This document shows positions 17,443 through 27,765 of a stretch of 47,117 nt of DNA, piece by piece. The notes under the pieces are model-generated. The model was not told where the DNA came from, did not search any database, and saw only the letters and a program-made list of their open reading frames with translations. Position numbers and translations under genes: made by a program. Each line of letters begins with the position of its first letter. The stretch's first letter is position 1. This stretch comes from Candidatus Foliamicus numerosus (lineage in GTDB: Bacteria > Pseudomonadota > Gammaproteobacteria > Steroidobacterales > Foliamicaceae), in NCBI GenBank assembly GCA_028285945.1, contig JAPYNE010000064.1, positions 1-47,117 on the forward strand, in the 5' to 3' direction.

Positions 17443-17983
17443 GGGGGCGCAGCGGAACCGCGTCCAAGCTCAGTCCTTTGCTTTCGGCATCCAGATAGCG
17501 GCGCAACGCGATGATTCCGCTCTGGAAGGCGATTTCCTCGAAAGGTATTTCGCCGGGCGCGAACAGGCCTACCTCCAGCGACTCCGGGCCCGCCGCGCAT
17601 TTCCCGTCCAGCAATTCGCCGCGGAAGAAAAAATGCACTTGCCCGCCCCTCGGCAAATCGACGATGGAGAACAGTTCGCCTAAGCGGACTTCGGCACAGG
17701 CCTCCTCGCGCGTTTCCCTGAGCGCGGCCTCTCCGAGCGTTTCATTCAGTTCCATGAATCCTGCCGGCACGGTCCAGTAGCCTAAGCGTGGATCGATTGC
17801 CCGACGGCAAAGGAGTATGCGCCCTTCATGCTCCGCGACACAGCCCACCACGGGAATGGGATTGCGGTAATGCACGAAATTGCAAACCGGGCAGACTTCC
17901 CGCTCGCGGTCCTCGCCGGAAGGTACGCGGCGCTTCAAAGGAGCACCGCATTGGCCGCAGAACTTATGAGGAGGCGGGGGCAC
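17435..17983 (-). CDS. Nudix hydrolase with N-terminal zinc ribbon
   Basis: The 182-residue protein has a zinc ribbon with cysteines at 9, 12, 31 and 34 (FCGQC, VCPVC), then a Nudix domain with the box GFMELNETLGEAALRETREEAC, cited as GFMELNE plus RETREEA. NADH pyrophosphatases (NudC) combine these features, but this protein is shorter and is closer to the ADP-ribose/NUDT14-like zinc-ribbon Nudix group. The likely reaction is hydrolysis of a nucleoside diphosphate linked to another moiety; the substrate is not determined. Start is GTG 17983. The stop lies 46 bases upstream of fdxA, so the two could share a transcript. Confidence 0.85.
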   Translation of the reverse strand: MPPPPHKFCGQCGAPLKRRVPSGEDREREVCPVCNFVHYRNPIPVVGCVAEHEGRILLCRRAIDPRLGYWTVPAGFMELNETLGEAALRETREEACAEVRLGELFSIVDLPRGGQVHFFFRGELLDGKCAAGPESLEVGLFAPGEIPFEEIAFQSGIIALRRYLDAESKGLSLDAVPLRPPN

Positions 17984-18048
17984 GGGCAGGGTTTTCGTGT
18001 CTTGTCCGGGATCAGCAGGGGGTGGTTGAATCAGGCTTCCATGGGCGG

Positions 18049-18132
18049 TGCCGGGAGCGAGACTCGAACTCGCACGGGTTTCACCCCGCCGGATTTTGAG
18101 TCCGGTGCGTCTACCAATTCCGCCATCCCGGC
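18049..18132 (-). tRNA. tRNA-Leu (CAA)
   Basis: The class II tRNA has acceptor stem GCCGGGA/TCCCGGC, the D-arm GGCGGAATTGGTAGACGC, anticodon loop ACTCAAAAT with anticodon CAA, a long variable arm (GGCGGGGTGAAACCCGT region) and T-arm GAGTTCGAGTCTC. CCA is not encoded; CCG follows the discriminator A. Confidence 0.93.
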
Positions 18133-18234
18133 GCCGGGGTGGAAGGATACACTAGCCGCTGGTGCCGCGCGCTGCCGGCCGGCCGCGGCGCCGGGCCACG
18201 CAACCTTTACTGCGGGAGTCGCATCTATCAAGGC

Positions 18235-18828
18235 ATGTCGGGTTTCGCCAACAAGACCATTGATCCGGCATTCATTCGCAGCGCCCAGCGCGGTGACATG
18301 AAGGCGCATGAAATCATTTACCGCCAGTTTTCCGGCCCGGTCTATACGCTTGCCTTGCGCATGACCGGGTCGGCGGCGGTGGCCGAGGACATCCTCCAGG
18401 AGAGTTTCGTGGAAGTATTGCGGGGAATTGCCAAATTCAGGGGCGAAGCCTCCTTGGCAACCTGGATTCGGCGCATTGCCGTGTCCCGTTGCCTCATGCA
18501 TCTGCGCGCCGCCTGGACCCGCCGCCGCCAGTTGTTCTCGGATATCGCAGGGGAAGAGGGGACGTACGAGATCCCCGCCAACGGGGAGACGCCGGAACTG
18601 GCCATGGATATCGAGGCTGCCTTGGACACCCTGTCCCCTACAGCGCGCGCCGTGGTATGGCTGCATGATGTGGAGGGATTCACCCACGCCGAGATCGCCG
18701 ACATGATGAATCGAACCCGCAGTTTTTCAAAGTCTCAACTCGCGCGGGCGCGGCAGCGGCTTCGGAAGCGGCTTGCTCCCGCCCGCAGCGACTCTGCGCC
18801 GGCGGCGCGGCAGGCGATGAGCGCATGA
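18235..18828 (+). CDS. ECF-type RNA polymerase sigma factor
   Basis: The 197-residue protein is a two-domain extracytoplasmic-function sigma factor. Region 2 covers about 10-85 (IIYRQFSGPVYTLALRMTG, AEDILQESFVEVLRG, FRGEASLATWIRRIAVSR). Region 4 covers about 125-180 (LDTLSPTARAVVWLHDVEGFTHAEIADMM, then SKSQLARARQRLRKRL). The ATG at 18235 is chosen because similarity begins with MSGFANKTIDPAFI. A putative anti-sigma gene follows after 10 bases and a PDZ protein after that, suggesting an envelope-signal operon. The predicted role is inference. Confidence 0.88.
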   Translation: MSGFANKTIDPAFIRSAQRGDMKAHEIIYRQFSGPVYTLALRMTGSAAVAEDILQESFVEVLRGIAKFRGEASLATWIRRIAVSRCLMHLRAAWTRRRQLFSDIAGEEGTYEIPANGETPELAMDIEAALDTLSPTARAVVWLHDVEGFTHAEIADMMNRTRSFSKSQLARARQRLRKRLAPARSDSAPAARQAMSA

Positions 18829-18838
18829 GGGAAGTGAT

Positions 18839-19498
18839 ATGAACGACAACATTGGCGCGAATGGCGCCCGGGACGGGATTGATGTTGCGGCGGCGCTGCG
18901 GGCCCTGCCGTCGGCGGATGCCCCTGCGGATGGCTGGAAGCGCGTGCTGGAGCGTCACGAGGCAGCGCGGGGGCCGCAGCCGGGCCGCAGGCGCTATTGG
19001 GGCCGCGGTCTTGCCGTGGCTGCCGGTCTTGCTGTGGCCGTGATCGGCGTGCGTCTCGGGGGCGGCGTGTTTTCCGGCATTCCCGCTTCGGAAAATAACG
19101 GAATGCCGGCTGGCGAGGCTGTCGTTGCCGAAGAATTTGTTGCTACGGATGCCGCCTCGGGCTTCGTCCCGGTGGCGCTGGAAAGCAATCCGGCGCAAAT
19201 GGATCTGGACGCGCTGATTGCTTTTTCGCAGTTTCAGGAGGAGCGCCTGCGGGCGCTTCCGCTGACCCATTCCTACCGGCCCGGCCGGATCTTGGAGGTT
19301 GACGCCTTCGGTTTGGCCACGGCGCTTGAGGATCAGATCGCGCTTTTGGATGAAGGGCTGATTCCCGCTTCCCTGAACGTCCAGGATGAGTCGATGCGGC
19401 ACAGGCTGTTGCGCGAGCGCACGCAGCTCATGGACGACCTGTTCTCCCTGCGCCGGGCGGAAGCGGCCGAAGCCGGATATTTCCACGCGGATTTTTGA
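18839..19498 (+). CDS. Putative membrane anti-sigma factor
   Basis: The 219-residue protein has a short cytoplasmic N-terminus (ALRALPSADAPADGWKRVLERHE), one transmembrane segment at about residues 54-72 (WGRGLAVAAGLAVAVIGVRLG) and a ~145-residue periplasmic part with helical, acid-rich stretches (LDALIAFSQFQEERLRALP, ALEDQIALLDEGL, RERTQLMDDLFSLRRAEA). This single-span layout directly after an ECF sigma gene is typical for anti-sigma factors, but the cytoplasmic part lacks the zinc HxxxCxxC motif. It overlaps nothing and is 30 bases before the PDZ gene. The assignment rests mainly on context. Confidence 0.6.
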   Translation: MNDNIGANGARDGIDVAAALRALPSADAPADGWKRVLERHEAARGPQPGRRRYWGRGLAVAAGLAVAVIGVRLGGGVFSGIPASENNGMPAGEAVVAEEFVATDAASGFVPVALESNPAQMDLDALIAFSQFQEERLRALPLTHSYRPGRILEVDAFGLATALEDQIALLDEGLIPASLNVQDESMRHRLLRERTQLMDDLFSLRRAEAAEAGYFHADF

Positions 19499-19528
19499 TT
19501 GGCCAATCACGGCACAGGAGATCGGAAG

Positions 19529-20551
19529 ATGAGAGTAATGGTATTGATGCCTTTGCTGGCCCTGCTCGCGGTTTCGCCGCCAGCGCCCGCGCATCCCCAC
19601 GACGGCGAGGCCCAGGGGCCGCAGCCTGATGAGATGGCCTTGTCCTTCTTTCCGCCAGGCGGAAAGCTTGAGTTGCTGGCGCGCGGCCAGGCGAAAGGCG
19701 CCATGCTGGGCGTGGCCCTGGGCGGATGGGCCGACGGCGCGGTGGCGGGATTGAATGTGATGTCCGTGTCGCCAGGCGGCCCGGCCGAAACGGCGGGACT
19801 GCGTTCCGGCGATAGGCTCACCACGTTCAATGGTGAATCACTGGCCTCGGAGAGCGGCCAGGAGTCCTACGAAAGGCTCAGGGGGCTGCTGGCCGATGTG
19901 GAGCCGGGGAGCGAAGTGAAGGTTGGCTATCGGCGCGGAGATCAGCAGCTGGAGACCCGCATTGCCACCGGCGCCTGGCCCCAAGTGCTCGCGCACCGCA
20001 ACGGCAAGTGGCGGGAACGGATTGCCGAGCGAGCCAGGGAATGGGCCAGGCTGGCCAACAGCTGGGCAGTGCCGGAAGGCAATGTCGATGTGCATGTGGA
20101 CGTTGAAGGCGATGGCGCCGAGGCACGCAGGATCGTGCGGGTTCGGCGCAGCCCGGCCAGTGCCGTGACATTCATGGACATGGCATGGCGGCTGGGCGGC
20201 CTGGAGATCGCCGAGCTCACCCCGGCTTTGGGCGAATACTTCGGCGCCGATCACGGGCTGCTTGTGGTGAGGGCGCCGGACGACGAGGATGTGCCCTTGG
20301 AAGATGGCGACGTGATCCTCAAGATTGGCGGCCGGGATTTCAAGGATGCCCGTCATGCCACTCGCATACTGCGCTCTTACGAGCCCGGGGAGGAGGTGGA
20401 GCTAGAGATTCTGAGGCATAAGCGGAGCCGGCTGGTGGGCTTCAGCCTGCCGGAAAGGAAACGCACCCGCGAGGTCAGCGAGCCCAGGCGCCGCATGATG
20501 GAGGCGCCGCCTGTCCCGAGCGCTCCCGAGGGGCCGGCGGAATCCACCTGA
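19529..20551 (+). CDS. Exported protein with two PDZ domains
   Basis: The 340-residue protein has a signal peptide (MRVMVLMPLLALLAVSPPAPA). The first PDZ domain (about 55-140) includes LGVALGGW, VMSVSPGGPAETAGLRSGDRLTTFNG and VKVGYRRG; the second (about 200-300) includes LGGLEIAELTPALGEYFGADHGLLV, EDGDVILKIGGRDF and VELEILRHKR. No serine-protease domain is present, so it is not DegP. The start at 19529 follows an SD-like CAGGAG at 19515-19520 with 8-base spacing. It probably acts in the periplasm as a sensor or scaffold in the sigma/anti-sigma system, which is inference from operon context. Confidence 0.8.
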   Translation: MRVMVLMPLLALLAVSPPAPAHPHDGEAQGPQPDEMALSFFPPGGKLELLARGQAKGAMLGVALGGWADGAVAGLNVMSVSPGGPAETAGLRSGDRLTTFNGESLASESGQESYERLRGLLADVEPGSEVKVGYRRGDQQLETRIATGAWPQVLAHRNGKWRERIAERAREWARLANSWAVPEGNVDVHVDVEGDGAEARRIVRVRRSPASAVTFMDMAWRLGGLEIAELTPALGEYFGADHGLLVVRAPDDEDVPLEDGDVILKIGGRDFKDARHATRILRSYEPGEEVELEILRHKRSRLVGFSLPERKRTREVSEPRRRMMEAPPVPSAPEGPAEST

Positions 20552-20576
20552 TGCGCGTTTTTCCTACAATGCGCGC

Positions 20577-22711
<2,135 letters not shown>

Positions 22712-22909
22712 TTTGCGATGTTGCTTTAAGCTGCGAGCACAAGGTGGCTATCCCGGATATTGCATGAGCTTGCCGGGGATGGGTCTCGGACGCGGATTTG
22801 AGCGCGCTTCGTTCAGGCGGATGGGATTGAGTGGATGAGGCAACCAGCCGCTTTGTCCTCTGTGCGATAATTTGCGCTCAGGCTTGAGCCACAAACGGAC
22901 CTTCTCGTC

Positions 22910-23242
22910 ATGCTTCTCGATATTCTGATTCCCACCGCATGGGCCCAGCAGGGGGCCGAAGGCCCCGGCATGCTGGGGATGATCGGCACCATGGTGCTGA
23001 TCTTCGGGGTGATGTATTTCATGGTGATTCGCCCGCAAAGCAAGCGCAACAAGGAGCACCGGGCACTGGTGGCCGGGCTTGCGGAGGGCGACGAAGTGGT
23101 GGCCACCGGCGGCATGGTGGGCAAGGTCGCCAGGCTGGCGGATCAATTCGTGACCTTGGAAGTGGCCAAGAACGTGCAGGTGAAGGTGCAGCGGCAGAGC
23201 ATCAGCACGGTGCTTCCCAAGGGCACGATCAAGAGCCTCTGA
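22910..23242 (+). CDS. yajC: Sec translocon accessory subunit YajC
   Basis: The 110-residue protein has one membrane segment at about 22-40 (MLGMIGTMVLIFGVMYFMV) followed by the family hallmark IRPQSKRNKEH and a small soluble domain (LAEGDEVVATGGMVGKVARL, VTLEVAKNVQVKVQR). YajC associates with SecDF in the inner membrane. It is transcribed with secD, 35 bases downstream. Confidence 0.95.
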   Translation: MLLDILIPTAWAQQGAEGPGMLGMIGTMVLIFGVMYFMVIRPQSKRNKEHRALVAGLAEGDEVVATGGMVGKVARLADQFVTLEVAKNVQVKVQRQSISTVLPKGTIKSL

Positions 23243-23277
23243 GCTGACATGCCCGGCGCGTTTCCGCCCGCGCTCGA

Positions 23278-25116
23278 ATGAATCGTTATCCACTCTGGAA
23301 AAATCTGCTGGTGCTGATCGCCGTGGTCGGCGGCGGCCTGATTGCCCTGCCGAACATTTACGGCGACGATCCGGCCGTGCTGGTTTCGCGCCAGGACCAA
23401 GGCGGAATCAGCGAGGTGGAGGCCGACGCCACCCGCCGCGCGCTGGCATCGGCCGGAATTGAGGTGCTGGGCGTCAGGCAGCGTCCGGACTCGCTGCTGG
23501 TCCGTTTCGATTCGGTGGAGTCCCAGCTCAGCGCCCGCGACCTGCTGACGGAGCAACTCGACCCGGGTTACCTCTTGGCGCTCGACCTTGTCCCCCGAAC
23601 GCCGGACTGGATCGCCGCGCTGGGGCTGAAGCCGATGAGCCTGGGGCTGGATCTGCAGGGCGGAGTCCATTTCCTGTTCGAGGTGGACACCGAGTCGGTG
23701 GTGACCAAGCGGGTGGAGAGCTATGCCGACGATTTCAGCCGTCGGCTGCGCGAGGAGGGAATCCGGCGCACCGCGCGGGCTCTGGATGGCGCGGTGCGGG
23801 TCGAGCTGCGCCGCCGGGAGGACCTCGGTCCGGCCGAAGGTCTGCTCGCCGAGATCGAACCCGACCTTGAGTACGATTCAGGGGTCGACGGCGAAGCCGC
23901 TTGGATCACGGCTACGTTGGGCGAGGCGCGCCTGAGGGAACTGCGCGATAACGCCGTGAGCAAGAACATCACGATACTGCGCAACCGCGTCAATGAGCTG
24001 GGCGTGGCGGAACCCTTGGTGCAGCGCCAAGGCCTCGGGCGTATCGTCGTGCAGTTGCCGGGCGTGCAGGATCCGGCGCAAGCCTCGCGGATTCTCGGCT
24101 CCACGGCCACCGTGGAGTTTCGGATGACTTGCTACGACGAGAACGCCGCGGAGGCTGATCGGCTGGGGCGGGCGCCAATTGGCTGCGAGTTGCAATACGA
24201 TGCCAGCGGACGGCCGATCCTCTTGCGGCGCGCGGTGATTGCCGATGGCGGCCAGCTGGTGGATGCCAGGCAGGGATTCGATGAGAACGGGCAGCCTGCC
24301 GTGCATGTCAATCTGGCGTCGCGCGGCGCGGATGCGATGCTGGAAGCCACCCAGGAAAACCTCAACAGGCCGATGGGCGTGCTGTTCATCGAAACCAAGC
24401 GCGAACTGGATGAGCAGGGCGAACCCGTCATCCGCGAGGAGAAGACGGTCATCAGCGACGCCATCATCCGCGGCGTTTTTTCCAGCCGTTTCCAGATCAC
24501 GGGGCTGAATGTGGTGGAAGCGCGCGATCTGGCGCTGCTGCTGCGGGCCGGCGCGCTGGAGGCGCCGATCTTCAAGGTGGAGGAGCGGACGGTGGGGCCG
24601 TCGCTGGGCCAGGACAATATCGATCAGGGCCGGCGCGCCATCATTGCGGGATTGCTGCTGGTGGTGCTTTTCATCAGCGTCTATTACCGCGTGTTCGGGA
24701 TGATCGCCACGCTCGCGCTCGGCGCGAACATGGTGCTCATTGTGGCGCTGCTGTCGCTGCTCCAGGCGGCGCTCACACTGCCCGGCATCGCCGGCATTGT
24801 GCTGACCGTGGGCATGGCCGTGGATGCCAACGTGCTGATCTTCGAGCGGATCCGCGAGGAGCTGCGCAACGGCAACTCGCCCCAGGCCAGCATCCGCTCG
24901 GGCTACGACAAGGCGCTGGTCACGATCGCCGATGCCAACATCACCACGCTGATCGCCGCGCTGGTGCTGTTTGTTTTCGGGACCGGCCCCATCAAGGGGT
25001 TTGCGGTGACGCTGTCGCTCGGCATACTCATGTCGATGTTCACCGCCATTGTGGGAACGCGATCCTTGGTGAACCTGATTTATGGACGGCGGCGGCTGAG
25101 CCGCCTAGCGCTCTAG
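23278..25116 (+). CDS. secD: Protein translocase subunit SecD
   Basis: The 612-residue protein is the proton-driven partner of SecYEG. An N-terminal membrane segment (about 8-24) leads to a large periplasmic part containing the SecD signatures GLDLQGGVHFLFEV and LRNRVNELGVAEPLVQRQG, the P1-head insertion, and VQLPGVQDPAQA. The C-terminal half has five membrane segments (about 450-600) with IDQGRRAIIAGLLLVVLF, VGMAVDANVLIFERIREELR and FAVTLSLGILMSMFTA. Length is as for E. coli SecD. secF follows after 6 bases. Confidence 0.97.
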   Translation: MNRYPLWKNLLVLIAVVGGGLIALPNIYGDDPAVLVSRQDQGGISEVEADATRRALASAGIEVLGVRQRPDSLLVRFDSVESQLSARDLLTEQLDPGYLLALDLVPRTPDWIAALGLKPMSLGLDLQGGVHFLFEVDTESVVTKRVESYADDFSRRLREEGIRRTARALDGAVRVELRRREDLGPAEGLLAEIEPDLEYDSGVDGEAAWITATLGEARLRELRDNAVSKNITILRNRVNELGVAEPLVQRQGLGRIVVQLPGVQDPAQASRILGSTATVEFRMTCYDENAAEADRLGRAPIGCELQYDASGRPILLRRAVIADGGQLVDARQGFDENGQPAVHVNLASRGADAMLEATQENLNRPMGVLFIETKRELDEQGEPVIREEKTVISDAIIRGVFSSRFQITGLNVVEARDLALLLRAGALEAPIFKVEERTVGPSLGQDNIDQGRRAIIAGLLLVVLFISVYYRVFGMIATLALGANMVLIVALLSLLQAALTLPGIAGIVLTVGMAVDANVLIFERIREELRNGNSPQASIRSGYDKALVTIADANITTLIAALVLFVFGTGPIKGFAVTLSLGILMSMFTAIVGTRSLVNLIYGRRRLSRLAL

Positions 25117-25122
25117 CCGCCA

Positions 25123-26070
25123 ATGGGTCCGGTCATGGAGATGCTGCGCCTTCGCCGCGAAATCGATTTCTTCGGGCGCCGCCGGATTGCCACGGTCTTG
25201 TCCTTGTTCCTGATCGCCGTCTCTATCGCCTCTCTTTCCTTTCGCGGGCTGAATCTCGGAATTGACTTTACCGGCGGTGTTCTGCTGGAGGTCGGTTACA
25301 CCCAGGACGCCAATCTGGCGGAGATCCGGTCGCTTCTTGCCCAGGAGGGCTACGGCGATGCCCAAGTGCAGAATTTCGGCGCCGCCCGCGACGTGCTGAT
25401 CCGCGTTCCGCCCAGCGAGAGCGTCGATGCGCAGAGTATCGGCGAGGAGTTGCTGGCGGCGTTGCGCGCCGGCGACGAGCAGGTGCAACTGCGGCGGGTC
25501 GAATTCGTGGGGCCGCAGGTGGGCCAGGAATTGACGGAGCGCGGCGGGCTGGCGGTGCTGTTTGCGCTCGTGATGATTCTGCTCTATGTGATGTTCCGGT
25601 TCCAGTGGAAGTTCGCCGTGGGGTCGGTGGCGGCGCTGGCCCACGACGTGGTGATCATCCTGGGTATTTTTTCGGTCTTTCAGTTGCCCTTCGATCTCAC
25701 CATTCTGGCCGCCGCGCTGGCTGTGATCGGCTATTCCCTCAACGACACCATCGTGGTCTTCGACCGGATTCGCGAGAACTTCCGCCGCATCCGCACCGGT
25801 GACGCGCAGGCCATCATGAATACTTCAGTCAACCAGATGCTGGGGCGCACCATCATTACCAGCCTGACCACCTTGCTGGTGCTGGCGGCGCTGTTCCTGT
25901 GGGGCGGCGAGGCGCTCAAGGGATTTTCCTCGGCGCTGATCATTGGCGTGATCGTGGGAACCTACTCGTCCATCTATGTGGCCGGCAATACGGCGCTGGC
26001 GCTCAAGGCGGGCACCGCGGATCTGCTGCCGCCGAAAAAAGAGACCGGCAATGATGGCGCAGTGACTTAA
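25123..26070 (+). CDS. secF: Protein translocase subunit SecF
   Basis: The 315-residue partner of SecD has a first membrane segment (about 18-36), the family signature LGIDFTGGVLLEVGY, a short periplasmic domain, and five further membrane segments with GLAVLFALVMILLYVMFRF, LAVIGYSLNDTIVVFDRIREN and GRTIITSLTTLLVLAALF. It ends 10 bases before the convergent suhB stop, in a markedly AT-rich spot without a GC stem-loop terminator. Confidence 0.97.
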   Translation: MGPVMEMLRLRREIDFFGRRRIATVLSLFLIAVSIASLSFRGLNLGIDFTGGVLLEVGYTQDANLAEIRSLLAQEGYGDAQVQNFGAARDVLIRVPPSESVDAQSIGEELLAALRAGDEQVQLRRVEFVGPQVGQELTERGGLAVLFALVMILLYVMFRFQWKFAVGSVAALAHDVVIILGIFSVFQLPFDLTILAAALAVIGYSLNDTIVVFDRIRENFRRIRTGDAQAIMNTSVNQMLGRTIITSLTTLLVLAALFLWGGEALKGFSSALIIGVIVGTYSSIYVAGNTALALKAGTADLLPPKKETGNDGAVT

Positions 26071-26080
26071 TGAAATAAAA

Positions 26081-26893
26081 TTATTTAGTATCAGTTACTT
26101 GTTTATTATTCCTAATAATAGTATCAAATAATTTTCTGAGCTCTCCGTACACCTTGGGAGTGCCTGCCAGAACATGCCCTGACTCCATGCAGTCGGTGTT
26201 CGGCTGAAGCCCGGAGATCCATCCGCCCGCTTCCTCTATGAGCAGGGCGCCTGCCGCGATATCCCACGGTTTGAGGCCAAATTCCCAGAAGCCGTCAAGC
26301 CGTCCTGCCGCCACGTAAGCCAGGTCCAGGGCCGCGGCGCCAGGGCGGCGCACGCCCGAAGTCCGGCGCATCACCTGGCGCAGCATGCGCATGTACACAT
26401 CCACCCATTGCAGGTTGCGGCGATAGGGAAAACCGGTGCCGATCAGGCTGCCCGCCAGCGCCTGATGGCTGCTCACCCGAATGCGCCGCTCATTCAGGCG
26501 CGCGCCGCCGCCGCGGGTGCAGGTGAACATTTCCTGGCGCAGCGGGTCGTAGATCACGCCGAGCTGCAGTTCGCTCTTGCGGCGCAGCGCCACCGATACG
26601 CAGAAAACAGGGAAACGGTGGACGTAGTTGGTTGTGCCGTCCAAGGGGTCGATGATCCATTCAAACTCGCTGTCGCCGCGGGCGCCGCCTTCCTCGCCGA
26701 GAAAGGCGTGGTCCGGATAGCCGTTGCGGATATGGTCCACAATGATTCGCTCGGCGGCTTCATCGACTTCCGTGACCAGTTCGTTGGGGCTTTTGCTGCG
26801 CACCGTGAGCGACTCAATGCGGTCCGCATAGCGCAGCGCCATATCGCCGGCCCGCCGGGCGGCGGAGGTGGCGGTGTTCAGCAAGGGCATCAT
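26081..26893 (-). CDS. suhB: Inositol monophosphatase family protein SuhB
   Basis: The 270-residue Mg2+-dependent phosphatase shows all family metal motifs: the GEEGG of FLGEEGGARGD, WIIDPLDGTTNYVH, and WDIAAGALLIEEAGG near the C-terminus. SuhB also acts in ribosomal RNA antitermination in enterobacteria. The last ~12 residues (IIRNNKQVTDTK) are encoded by strongly AT-rich DNA unlike the rest of the gene and extend beyond the usual end of the family. Two ATG codons are adjacent at the start. The upstream cupin gene is 77 bases away on the same strand. Confidence 0.93.
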   Translation of the reverse strand: MMPLLNTATSAARRAGDMALRYADRIESLTVRSKSPNELVTEVDEAAERIIVDHIRNGYPDHAFLGEEGGARGDSEFEWIIDPLDGTTNYVHRFPVFCVSVALRRKSELQLGVIYDPLRQEMFTCTRGGGARLNERRIRVSSHQALAGSLIGTGFPYRRNLQWVDVYMRMLRQVMRRTSGVRRPGAAALDLAYVAAGRLDGFWEFGLKPWDIAAGALLIEEAGGWISGLQPNTDCMESGHVLAGTPKVYGELRKLFDTIIRNNKQVTDTK

Positions 26894-26970
26894 GGCGGGT
26901 CGGGCGCTGGCAGGCGGCTGGAAGTTCGCACGGCGCCAATGGCGCCGGCTACCGGGGCATCAGTGTGTGA

Positions 26971-27585
26971 TTATGCCGTGAGCGCAGCGGGCGGAGACAG
27001 GCCGGGAGGAGCGGAATCGGAAGCGGCAAGCCTTGAGAATTCCTCGTAGCGCTCCATCTCCATCGGAAATTCCTCAAGGGTATGCGGATGCCAGACCCGC
27101 CTAGGCAGCAGATCGAGGTCGCCTCCGTAAACATGCAGGGCGACCGCCGGCTCATCCATCGCGCATTCAGCCACATGGATGGCGTCGATCTTCATGCGAA
27201 ATACCGAGCCGGTTTCCAAGACGATATCGCCGATCGGGGCCAGTCCCTTTTGGCCGCAGCGCCGGTAGAAGATGTTCCTCTCCTTTCCGCTGAGCATGAG
27301 CATTGCCGCCCAGGTGGAGTGATCGTGCGGCGGGGTGCGCAAGCCGGGGCAAAAGCAGATGCGCATCATTGTCAGGTTGGGGGAGCGGTAGAAGATCTGC
27401 CGGTCGGGCGCATCCTCCGCCTCGGCGCAGGAGCAAAAGTCCAGTGCTTCATGCACGTCGTCCAAGCGGCTCCGCAGCGCCTTGAGGGTGTCATGCACTG
27501 CGCCGCAGGGATTCGGACCTTGCGCGGCCTTGGCGCCCTGTTCAACGATATCGAAAACGTGCAAAGTGGAATTCCCGGGCCGCAT
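26971..27585 (-). CDS. Cysteine dioxygenase-family cupin protein
   Basis: The 204-residue cupin resembles type I cysteine (or other thiol) dioxygenases: IFYRSPNLTMMRICFCPGLRTPPHDHSTWAAMLML (cited in parts) includes the HDH iron ligands near residue 87, IDAIHVAECAMDEPAVALHVYGGDL gives the third histidine, and the C-terminal half forms the second barrel part. The Arg and Tyr residues that choose the substrate carboxylate cannot be assigned by eye, so cysteine, 3-mercaptopropionate or another thiol is possible. The enzyme would oxidise a thiol to a sulfinate with O2. Its neighbour on the opposite strand is a cysteine desulfurase, so both use cysteine sulfur, a notable but unproved link. Confidence 0.75.
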   Translation of the reverse strand: MRPGNSTLHVFDIVEQGAKAAQGPNPCGAVHDTLKALRSRLDDVHEALDFCSCAEAEDAPDRQIFYRSPNLTMMRICFCPGLRTPPHDHSTWAAMLMLSGKERNIFYRRCGQKGLAPIGDIVLETGSVFRMKIDAIHVAECAMDEPAVALHVYGGDLDLLPRRVWHPHTLEEFPMEMERYEEFSRLAASDSAPPGLSPPAALTA

Positions 27586-27637
27586 GCTGACTCGATCGGA
27601 TATTCTACCGGCAACGAATGGTTATGCTAGTGTGTGT

Positions 27638-27675
27638 GCTGTTCTGCGAACGATGGAAGCGGGTTGCGGAACAGC
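27638..27675. repeat. Short palindromic repeat related to the ndk-rlmN element
   Basis: GCTGTTC (27638-27644) pairs with GAACAGC (27669-27675), and the inner bases continue with wobble pairs. The sequence GTGCTGTTCTGCGAAC resembles the arm GTGCTGTTCCGCGAAT of the long palindrome at 30027-30191. It lies between the divergent cupin and desulfurase genes. Confidence 0.55.
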
Positions 27676-27765
27676 ATGCCAAGGTCCTTAAGTCGGAGGG
27701 CTTTCCGCCTTCGGACGCCAAGGCGCGGTCTTGGTGCGCCCCCGCCGATCCACGTTTATTCAGCA

